Below, one piece after another: positions 8,316 through 16,700 of a DNA stretch of 38,979 nucleotides. Within the stretch, counting starts at the first letter, position 1; every line of letters starts with the position of its first letter. The translations under genes and the position numbers were made by a program. Under the pieces are notes generated by a model. The model was not told the DNA's origin. It saw nothing but the letters and a program-made list of their open reading frames with translations, and ran no database searches. Source of the stretch: an uncultured bacterium. Its GTDB lineage: Bacteria; UBP6; UBA1177. The stretch covers positions 1 to 38,979 of the forward strand of contig CAJOFY010000015.1 in assembly GCA_905233945.1 (NCBI GenBank). Direction: 5' to 3'.

Positions 8316-9413
8316 ATGGAAAATCCAAATGCTACGGTTTCTTTGCAGGATCTGCTCTCGCTGATGATTGAGCAGGGAGCATCAGACCTTCACATCACAA
8401 GCGGTTCGCCGCCTCAGCTCAGAATCGACGGAAACCTGCGCCCGGTCAACGTACCGCCGCTCTCTCCGGTCGAGACGAAAAGGCTGGCTTACAGTATTCT
8501 GACTGAAAAACAGAAAAAGGCTTTTGAAGAGAAAAACGAACTCGACCTCAGCTTCGGTGTCAAGAATCTGAGCCGTTTCAGAGCGAATGTCTTCATGCAG
8601 AGAGGCGCCGTCAGCGCGGCAATACGTGTAATTCCCTACAAAATTCTTGATTTCAGGCAGCTCGGTCTTCCGCCGATAGTCGAAGAACTTGCTAAAAAAC
8701 CGAAAGGTCTCATTCTCGTAACAGGTCCGACAGGAAGCGGAAAATCGACGACTCTTGCTTCGATGGTCGACTACATCAACCGCAACCGTCACGGTCACAT
8801 CGTCACGATCGAGGATCCTATCGAGTTTATCCACTCGCATAAAAACTGCATTGTCAACCAGCGAGAAGTCGGCGCCGACACAGGCTCTTTCGCATCGGCT
8901 CTCCGCGTTGTCCTCAGACAGGACCCCGATATCGTTCTCATCGGTGAGATCCGTGATATCGAGACCATGTCAACGGCTCTCAGCGTTTCGGAAACAGGCC
9001 ACCTTGCGCTTGCGACACTCCACACAAACAGCACGATCGAAACGATCAACCGTATCATCGACATGTTCCCGGTAAACCAGCAGAATCAGGTCAGAGCTCA
9101 GCTCAGCTTCGTTCTTCAGGGCATCGTCGCACAGACGCTCATCCCGAAGAAATACGGCGGCGGCCGTGTCATTGCATGTGAAGTCATGGTTCCGAACGCT
9201 GCTATCAGAAACCTTATCCGTGAAGAAAAACTTCAGCAGATATACTCCAGTATGCAGTCCGGTCAGAACGACAGCGGAATGCAGACTATGACCCAGGATC
9301 TGGCCAGACTGGTCAAGAACGACATCATCAGCATGGAAGAGGCTCTCACCCTCGTTCCGCACCTTGACGAATTTCAGGCTATTCTGGCAAGAACCAACCC
9401 AACAAGGAGGTAA
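8316..9413 (+). CDS. pilT: type IV pilus retraction ATPase PilT
   Basis: A 365-residue hexameric ATPase that depolymerises the pilus for twitching motility and DNA uptake. It shows Walker A GPTGSGKS (137-144), the Asp box ending in TIEDPIE, Walker B RQDPDIVLIGEIRD, His box ATLHTNS, and the PilT-specific AIRNLIRE segment followed by a QTMTQDLARLV helix. The tetracysteine zinc site of PilB is absent, which separates the two paralogues. An AGAGGT site lies just before the ATG, 9 nt after pilB. Confidence 0.95.
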   Translation: MENPNATVSLQDLLSLMIEQGASDLHITSGSPPQLRIDGNLRPVNVPPLSPVETKRLAYSILTEKQKKAFEEKNELDLSFGVKNLSRFRANVFMQRGAVSAAIRVIPYKILDFRQLGLPPIVEELAKKPKGLILVTGPTGSGKSTTLASMVDYINRNRHGHIVTIEDPIEFIHSHKNCIVNQREVGADTGSFASALRVVLRQDPDIVLIGEIRDIETMSTALSVSETGHLALATLHTNSTIETINRIIDMFPVNQQNQVRAQLSFVLQGIVAQTLIPKKYGGGRVIACEVMVPNAAIRNLIREEKLQQIYSSMQSGQNDSGMQTMTQDLARLVKNDIISMEEALTLVPHLDEFQAILARTNPTRR

Positions 9414-9416
9414 AAT

Positions 9417-10610
9417 ATGCCTTTTTACAAGTATGCCGGTGTCAACAAGAAAGGAGAAACAGTCAAAGGCTCGATCGATGCCGATGACGAAAAAGGAGCA
9501 AGACAGGCCTTGCTGGCGCAGGGTGTCAGAATTGATTCCCTGAAAAAAGACTGGACAAAAATAGAGCTCGGCGGCGGTGGAATGAAGCCGAAAGAGCTTG
9601 TTATCTTCACGCGTCAGTTCGCTACGATGATAAACGCCGGTCTTTCGATCATCCAGGGTCTCGAAATCCTTGCCGCCCAGTCCGAAACGCCTTATTTCCG
9701 CAGCATTCTGAGAAAAGTCAAAAATTCGGTCGAAGAAGGTAAGTCGCTCAGCGATTCACTCAAAGACCACAAAGTTTTCTCGGATCTGTACGTCAACCTT
9801 GTCGCGGCAGGCGAAGTCGGCGGTATCTTGGATACGATTCTCGACCGTCTTGCGATATTCCTTGAAAAGAACGCTGCAACCACGGCAAAAATCAAGAGCG
9901 CGATGAAATATCCGGCAATCGTTTTGACTGCAACAATTTTGATTACGATCGTCCTTCTTTACTACGTTGTTCCTACCTTTGCTCAGCTATTCATGAGCAA
10001 CGGTCAGCAGCTTCCCGGACTTACCCAGGTCATCGTTGACATGAGTGAATGGGTCCAGGAAAACATCCTTTTCATCATTATCGCCCTTGTCGGTATCGTC
10101 ATCGGATTCAAAATGCTTATGAAAAATCCGAAATTCCGTTTCGCTTTCCATAAATATGCACTGAACGCCCCGATAGTCGGCGACCTCATCAGAAAATCAG
10201 CCGTTGCAAGATTCACGCGAACCCTGGGAACTCTCGTAAGTTCTGGTGTTCCGCTTGTTGACGGACTTGAAGTCGTTTCGAGAACTTCAGGTAATCTGAT
10301 GATCGAAAAAGCTATCATGTACGTCAGACAGAAGGTTATCGAAGGAAGCGACATGACGACCCCGCTCACAGACGCAGGCGTTTTCCCGTCGATGGTCGTC
10401 CAGATGATCGGCGTCGGTGAAGCAACAGGTGCGATGGATACAATGCTCAACAAAATCGCCGACTTCTACGAAGAGGAAGTTGACGTCGCGGTCGAAGGTC
10501 TGACCTCCATGATCGAGCCTATCCTCATGGTCGTAATCGGCGGCATCGTCGGCACAATGATGGTTGCGATGTACCTGCCGATGTTCAGTATGGGTAAAGC
10601 TGTCGGATGA
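9417..10610 (+). CDS. pilC: type IV pilus inner-membrane platform protein PilC
   Basis: A 397-residue polytopic protein that couples the PilB/PilT motors to pilin insertion and removal. It has the two GspF/T2SSF repeats: the first contains FTRQFATMINAGLSIIQGLEIL and the second FTRTLGTLVSSGVPLVDGLEVV. Hydrophobic segments lie at about 165-190, 215-235 and 365-390. AAGGAGGT precedes the ATG, 3 nt after the pilT stop. Length matches the family (about 400). Confidence 0.95.
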   Translation: MPFYKYAGVNKKGETVKGSIDADDEKGARQALLAQGVRIDSLKKDWTKIELGGGGMKPKELVIFTRQFATMINAGLSIIQGLEILAAQSETPYFRSILRKVKNSVEEGKSLSDSLKDHKVFSDLYVNLVAAGEVGGILDTILDRLAIFLEKNAATTAKIKSAMKYPAIVLTATILITIVLLYYVVPTFAQLFMSNGQQLPGLTQVIVDMSEWVQENILFIIIALVGIVIGFKMLMKNPKFRFAFHKYALNAPIVGDLIRKSAVARFTRTLGTLVSSGVPLVDGLEVVSRTSGNLMIEKAIMYVRQKVIEGSDMTTPLTDAGVFPSMVVQMIGVGEATGAMDTMLNKIADFYEEEVDVAVEGLTSMIEPILMVVIGGIVGTMMVAMYLPMFSMGKAVG

Positions 10611-12181
10611 ACCTTCTCACGGCGGATGAATTCCGCAATCACCTGAACTACTACCTCATAATCCGTTTCTTTTTCATTTTCACAGTCATCTTTTCGTTTT
10701 TCCTCTTCCCTTTCATACGCGAAAATACGGATATTTTCTCATTTGCAAACAAATTTTTCCTGCTTTCGGCATTCTTCATGCTTGTTTTCAACATAGTTTC
10801 GCTTATAGCCAGCCGTTTCATCCGGGAAAAATTCCTGACATTTTTCGCATATTTACAGTTCATCGTGGAAATTTCGTTCTGGGTGATTATTTCCTACATA
10901 AGCGGCGGCATAAGTTCTCCCTACCTTTACGTCATCATCATAAACATTATTTACGCAGGCATTCTGATGCGTGAAAAAGGGGCGATAATTACAACTCTTT
11001 ACGCCTTTTTTCTTCTGCTGTTGCAGGGTGTTTTCGTCAAATTCTCGATTCTCCCCCTGATAACATCCGAACTCATAAAAATTTATTCCGCATCGTGGGA
11101 ATCATACTTTTCACGCCTTTTCACCTACCTTCTCTTCTTCTCGTTCACAGGTTTCGTGGCAAGCAGAATAACGAAAAGTTTCAGGCAGGCAAACAGTTCC
11201 CTTATCGAGTCGACGCGGATCAACAGAGAAATGCAGAAGCACTTCTTCGCGATTTTTTCGCAGATAAACATCGGAATTGTAATTCTCGACGACAAGACAA
11301 AATTCTATGTCAACAGATATGCCGAAGAGTTTGAAGAAATTCTTGACAAATTTCTTGCCGAAGTAACCAAGGATGCAGCTTCAAACGGAGCATGGTCGGA
11401 GAAAAAATTCGGAGACTTCTGGCTTTCATACACCGTAATGCCCTACATTGACAATCAGAAAGTCGTAATATTCTCGGATCTTACCGAAACAAGAAAGCGC
11501 GAAGAAAGTTTCGAGCTGCAGCAGAAACTCGCTTCAATCGGCAAACTCACGGCAACAATCGCCCACGAAATCAAAAACCCGCTCACGAGCCTTATCGGGG
11601 CGAGCGAACTTATGTTTTCGGAAATAAAGGAGATTCAGCCGGAATCGGAAACAGAAGAGCTTATCGAGATTGTCCGCCGCGAGGGAACACGCGTAAAAAC
11701 GCTGCTCGACTCACTTTTCAGATACACCGAGGAAACTTCATACACAATCATGGAATGTGATCCGAGCTCGATTCTCTCCGATGTAGTCACCCTTTTCAAA
11801 GTCGGGCATCCGAAAGTCAGAATCACATGCAACGTCGAGGAATTTTCCGTTCTCGGAGATGCCGAAAAGCTGAAGCAGGTTTTCTGGAACATCATGACAA
11901 ACAGCGCGGAAGAGATGAATGACGAAGGCGAAATCGACATCTTTTCCGAGCACTCAGACAACTCTTTCAAAATTTATTTTGACGACACAGGCCCCGGATT
12001 CATAGAAAAAAATCTGGACAAGATTTTTGACCCGTTTTTTTCGACGAAAAAGCGAGGAACAGGCCTCGGACTTGCTCTTGTTTACCGCATAATAACAAAG
12101 CACGGAGGCAAGATAAAAGCTATGAACACCGAAAAAGGAGCCAGAATTATTATTGATTTCGGAATCAAGGTTAAACAATGA
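10607..12181 (+). CDS. pilS: sensor histidine kinase PilS
   Basis: A 524-residue membrane histidine kinase. About 180 N-terminal residues form roughly six hydrophobic helices, as in PilS, where they sense pilin in the membrane. A PAS-like segment follows (about 205-290, with INIGIVILDD). Next are the HisKA dimerisation box with phospho-acceptor H320 (AHEIKNPLTSL) and a HATPase_c domain with N-box FWNIMTNSAEE, G1 DDTGPGF and G2 GTGLGLALV. It overlaps pilC by 4 nt (ATGA) and pilR by 4 nt, so the three are translationally coupled. It probably phosphorylates PilR. The sensed ligand is inferred from the family only. Confidence 0.9.
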   Translation: MNLLTADEFRNHLNYYLIIRFFFIFTVIFSFFLFPFIRENTDIFSFANKFFLLSAFFMLVFNIVSLIASRFIREKFLTFFAYLQFIVEISFWVIISYISGGISSPYLYVIIINIIYAGILMREKGAIITTLYAFFLLLLQGVFVKFSILPLITSELIKIYSASWESYFSRLFTYLLFFSFTGFVASRITKSFRQANSSLIESTRINREMQKHFFAIFSQINIGIVILDDKTKFYVNRYAEEFEEILDKFLAEVTKDAASNGAWSEKKFGDFWLSYTVMPYIDNQKVVIFSDLTETRKREESFELQQKLASIGKLTATIAHEIKNPLTSLIGASELMFSEIKEIQPESETEELIEIVRREGTRVKTLLDSLFRYTEETSYTIMECDPSSILSDVVTLFKVGHPKVRITCNVEEFSVLGDAEKLKQVFWNIMTNSAEEMNDEGEIDIFSEHSDNSFKIYFDDTGPGFIEKNLDKIFDPFFSTKKRGTGLGLALVYRIITKHGGKIKAMNTEKGARIIIDFGIKVKQ

Positions 12182-13608
12182 CAAGCTCCGAAAAAGCTAA
12201 GATTCTAGTAATTGACGACGAACTCAGTATGCGTCAGTTTTTACAGATTCTTCTTAAAAAAGAGGGATATGACGTTACAACAGCCGAGAACGGCGAAATC
12301 GCGCTGGGCAAGCTCAAAGAAGAAAAATTTCCTGTAATTCTAATGGATTACAACATGCCTGAGGCGATAGACGGCATAGATCTGCTGAACGAAATGCTGC
12401 ACAGAAGCCCGAAATCGCAGATAGTCGTCATCACAGCATATGCTTCGACCGAACAGGCGATAAAAGCCATAGAACTCGGCGCGGTCGATTATGTCAGCAA
12501 ACCCTTCAACGTGGCTGAAATACGCGACATCGTAAAAAAATGCGTCACTGCGGCTGAACAGCTTCAGACAAAAACGGAGCCGGTCAGAACAACAGCGGCA
12601 AAACAACCCGCAGATCAGAAAAACGGCACCGAAACAGTTGATTTTGTCGCAAAAAGCCAGCAGATGCGGCAGATTCTCGAACTCGCGCGGCGCATCGCTC
12701 CTACCGACAGCACAGTTTTGATCACTGGTGACAGCGGCACCGGAAAAGAGGTTCTCGCCAACTTCATCCATAAAAACAGCGGCAGAGCAGATCTTCCGTG
12801 GTATCCGATAAACTGCGGCGCAATCCCCGAAAATCTTCTCGAAAGCGAGCTTTTCGGCCACGAAAAAGGCTCTTTTACCGGCGCATACCAGACAAAAAAA
12901 GGTTATTTTGAAGTAGCGGGAAACGGAACACTTTTCCTCGACGAAATCGGTGAACTCGGCGAAAACATGCAGGTCAAACTGCTCCGAGTCCTGCAGGAAC
13001 GCGTTTTCACCCGTGTCGGCGGCACCGAAAAAATCCCGACAGGAGTGCGCCTTATCGCCGCGACTAACAAAAATCTCCAGGAACAGATAAAAAAAGGGAA
13101 ATTCCGCGAGGATCTATACTTCCGCCTCAACGTAATCGAGCTTTACATTCCGCCGCTTGCAGAAAGGCGCGAGGACATTATGCCGCTTGCAGAAATGTTC
13201 CTAAAACAGTTTTCGGAAAAGGCTGGGACAGAATTTAAATTTTCAAACGAAATTCTTGAATTTCTGAGGACTTATGATTTTCCTGGCAATGTCAGGGAGC
13301 TCAAAAACATTGTCGAGCGCGGAACGATTTTCGCAACCGACGGTTTAGTTACACTCACAAATTTCGACAGGAACTATCCTGAACCAAAACAGTCAAATCA
13401 GCAGGTTCAGACAAATCCGTTTGAAATCGATCTCTCGCACAACATCGACCTTGACGAAATTCTGGCCGGAATCGAAAAACAATACATCGTCGCGGCACTC
13501 AAAAAAACCGGCTACAACCGCCACGACACCTGCGTTCTCCTTAATCTAACCGAGAGAATGCTCCGCTACCGCATGAGCAAGCTCGGAATAAAAGACGACA
13601 AGGAATAA
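12178..13608 (+). CDS. pilR: NtrC-family response regulator PilR
   Basis: A 476-residue sigma-54 activator. The receiver domain (about 8-125) has the acidic pair D13-D14, phospho-acceptor D57 (LMDYNMP) and a conserved Lys in SKPF. The AAA+ domain (about 155-385) has Walker A GDSGTGKE (184-191), Walker B LFLDEIGEL and the sigma-54 contact loop GSFTGA (231-236), with Ser for Ala at the second position of the GAFTGA consensus. A Fis-type helix-turn-helix ends the protein (TGYNRHDTCVLLNLTERMLRYRMSKLGI). Known PilR proteins drive pilA, but no pilA lies next to it here and no -24/-12 promoter is apparent downstream, so its targets are elsewhere. Confidence 0.92.
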   Translation: MTSSEKAKILVIDDELSMRQFLQILLKKEGYDVTTAENGEIALGKLKEEKFPVILMDYNMPEAIDGIDLLNEMLHRSPKSQIVVITAYASTEQAIKAIELGAVDYVSKPFNVAEIRDIVKKCVTAAEQLQTKTEPVRTTAAKQPADQKNGTETVDFVAKSQQMRQILELARRIAPTDSTVLITGDSGTGKEVLANFIHKNSGRADLPWYPINCGAIPENLLESELFGHEKGSFTGAYQTKKGYFEVAGNGTLFLDEIGELGENMQVKLLRVLQERVFTRVGGTEKIPTGVRLIAATNKNLQEQIKKGKFREDLYFRLNVIELYIPPLAERREDIMPLAEMFLKQFSEKAGTEFKFSNEILEFLRTYDFPGNVRELKNIVERGTIFATDGLVTLTNFDRNYPEPKQSNQQVQTNPFEIDLSHNIDLDEILAGIEKQYIVAALKKTGYNRHDTCVLLNLTERMLRYRMSKLGIKDDKE

Positions 13609-13663
13609 CTCCTAAAACTTTTCAAAAAATTTTTACAGGTATTTCTTTATTGTCCGGAAAAAA

Positions 13664-13690
13664 TTGACCGTTATATATTCAAAATGTAAT
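13664..13690 (+). promoter_or_regulatory. possible promoter of the giant lipoprotein gene
   Basis: TTGACC (13664-13669) and TGTAAT (13685-13690) are separated by 15 nt in the 175-nt gap after pilR. Spacing is one base shorter than at the better promoters here. The rest of the gap is AT-rich with no terminator that I can see. Confidence 0.35.
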
Positions 13691-13783
13691 ATGCCGCGGT
13701 TTTTGATTATTTTATTTTTTGAATACATTATGAAAGCAAACGACAAAACAGATACTTTTATCAACTTTTTCAAAGGTAAAACC

Positions 13784-16700
13784 ATGAAAAAATTCTTTTT
13801 GTGCTTTGCTGTAAGCTTGCTTTTCGTGATTGCAGGCTGCGGCGACAGCTCGACAAGCAGTAATGAAAAACCCGATTCGGGTGACACCGTGAACGATGAA
13901 GACACGGCTGACACCGAACCAACCGGCGATACAGAACCGAGCGGTGATACTGAACAGGCTGGGGATACAGATAGTGATACAACACCTGACAATCCCGATA
14001 CAACGCCGGAACCGAAACCGGACGATGACGCTGACACGACACCTGCACCGAAACCGGATGATGATTCCGATACGACTCCGGAACCCAAACCTGATGAAGA
14101 TGCTGACGCTGACACAACTCCTGAGCAGAATGACGACGATGCTGACTCAACACCTGAGCAGAATGACGACGATGCGGATTCAGAACCTGAGCAGACCGAC
14201 GACGATGCGGATTCAGAACCTGAACCAAGTGATGACGATGCAGATTCGGGTGAAACTCAGCCTGATGAAGACGCCGACACCGGCATTATTGAACCCACAG
14301 AAGCTGAAAAATGCGCTGCGGCTCATGGAAATTGGAACGCGGGAACAGGCAAATGCACAAAGACTGTCGACTGCTCAAATAAACCCGGCAACAGTGAATG
14401 GAACGGTCCTTCATCATATACGCAGACTTATGCCGACGGCACATGGACTCCAAATAATGTAGCGACTGAATACAGCGAGACTGAGGGAGAGTGCCGCTTC
14501 AAATGCGCTGAAACCTACTATTGGTTCAACAATTACTGCACAAACGGCTGCGAAGGCGATCCGTGCAACGGAAATCACGTTGTTTCGGGCAGATGCACTC
14601 CGACCGGAGCAGAAACTTTTTACTGCGACTGCGAAAACGGTTATGTGTGGAGCAATAACGCGTGCAATCCGCTCTCGGAAACAAGCTGCACTCTTGCCGG
14701 CGGAACATGGCAGGCAGACACAAACAAATGCACAAAAAGCTGGGATTGCAATGAAACTTCTCCGCTTGGTGAGCATGCTGTCTGGAACGGCTCGCATTTC
14801 TTTACTCAAGAATATACTGCAGATACCGGATGGAGCGGCTGGGTAAGCAAAGAATACAACGAAACGCCAGGTGAATGCCATTTTGTATGTGAGGACAACT
14901 ACTACCCGGATCACACCTATAATCCGGCAATTTGCCGAAATCCTTGTGAATCAGGCGGCAATGAATGGTGTCAAAGCATTCGTCATGCCGTCGAAGGCAG
15001 CTGCAATGCAACAGATGCGACAACCTACACATGCGACTGTGAGGACGGTTATGTCTGGGCACCTGATAAACCGGTCTATGATGCAGAGAAATGCGAACCG
15101 ACTCTCGAAACAAAATGCACTCTTTCAGGCAGAATTTGGGATGCAGAACAGAACAAGTGCAGGAAAGAGTGCGATTATAAACCTGAAAATACTGTATGGA
15201 ACGGCTCAGAGACTTATGTGTCAACATATTCGGACGAAGGAACATGGAGCTATGTCGGGACAGTTCACAGTGATGAGCCGGGAGAGTGCCATTACAAATG
15301 CGCTGAAAACTACTATTGGAACGATGAGAAGTGTGTAAATCCGTGCGAGGAGTATCTTTCTGAAGAAATACCGGGGAGCGGATCATATTCCTACACCCCT
15401 TGCAACAAATGGTTTGTTGATGAACACACGGACCATTCGTGCACTCCGACCGGAGCAACGACCTACATCTGCGGCTGCGTTGAGTATTATGAGTGGAACG
15501 CTGAAAGCAGAACCTGCGACCTCATTCCTTGCGAAATCGACGATTCTTTCACAGTTTCTGCTTACGATGAGCACTTCCTGATCAACAGAAGTTTACACAT
15601 ACCGCGCTTAATAGACATCGACAATGCTTTACTCGATTTTGCGACAGACGATTACGATTTCATTTTTGGAGATAGTGATTACGATTGGGCTTATACTCAT
15701 GCATTAGTTGAAGACGGAAATCTTGTTTTTCATATTACACATTATATGGATCAGGATTTTAATAATTCTCTGTCCCTTTATTCGGTTGTTTCACCGGAAG
15801 TTCTGGAGAGTGCGCTTCCTAACGGAAAAATCTCCCTTGATGCCGCTCCGCAGACTTATGTGTTGTCTTTTGAGACTCTGTACTCCGATGAAGAGAGTGT
15901 CACTAAAATATGCACGGCGGCTCTGAACCAGTTCACAGGAAACGATTTCTCAACCGGAACAGGAAGGATGCAGATTTGTCTTGGCGACAACAGAGACTTC
16001 TCCGATGGAGAGGAAATCAGAGTTGCTATAGACGCCAAACTCGTTTCTGACGAAGCGTATCTCACCGATGTTTTTTCGGATTTCAGAAACGCCCTCTTGT
16101 TTGATGATTCCGAATATGAATGGCTCGAATTAAACGACATATGCGAATTCAGATGCAATAGGCAGAACACTGAAGTAAAAGATCCCGTAACAGGCAGATG
16201 CGGCTGTATCGACGGATACACTTGGGATGGCAATGCACACAAATGCGTTGAGATCGTCAACGATCCGTGCGACCCGAATCCGTGCGTCGGAGAAACAAAT
16301 TCAACCGAAGTATGCACCGCTGACGGTGAAAACTACACCTGCGGATGCATCGACGGATATTACTGGGACGGAAATTCTTGCGAGCCGACAAACGCTACAA
16401 TATGCGCTGACCTCGGTGACGGAGCGCAGTGGAGCGGAGATGCTTGCATAAAAGAAAATGTTCCGTGCCCCGAAATAAATATCGCTCATTCTGGTAATGC
16501 AGAATGGAACATGAGCGGCGTTTACACTCAGGAATATGATTTTGCGGCAGGACAATGGAACGAGCTTGAAGCATCGTCATACAGCACAACAGCCGGTATA
16601 TGCCGCTTCAAATGCGCTTCCGGCTACTACTGGTATGGTTCCGACTGCGTAAACGGCTGCACAGATGATCCGTGCAGCGGAGAAGACAATACTGTTCCTG

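Noticed and set aside
13609-13783. Sigma-54 (-24/-12) promoter for PilR control of the giant lipoprotein gene
   Set aside because: I found no TGGC-N-TTGC type motif in the gap; only a weak sigma-70 type candidate is visible.
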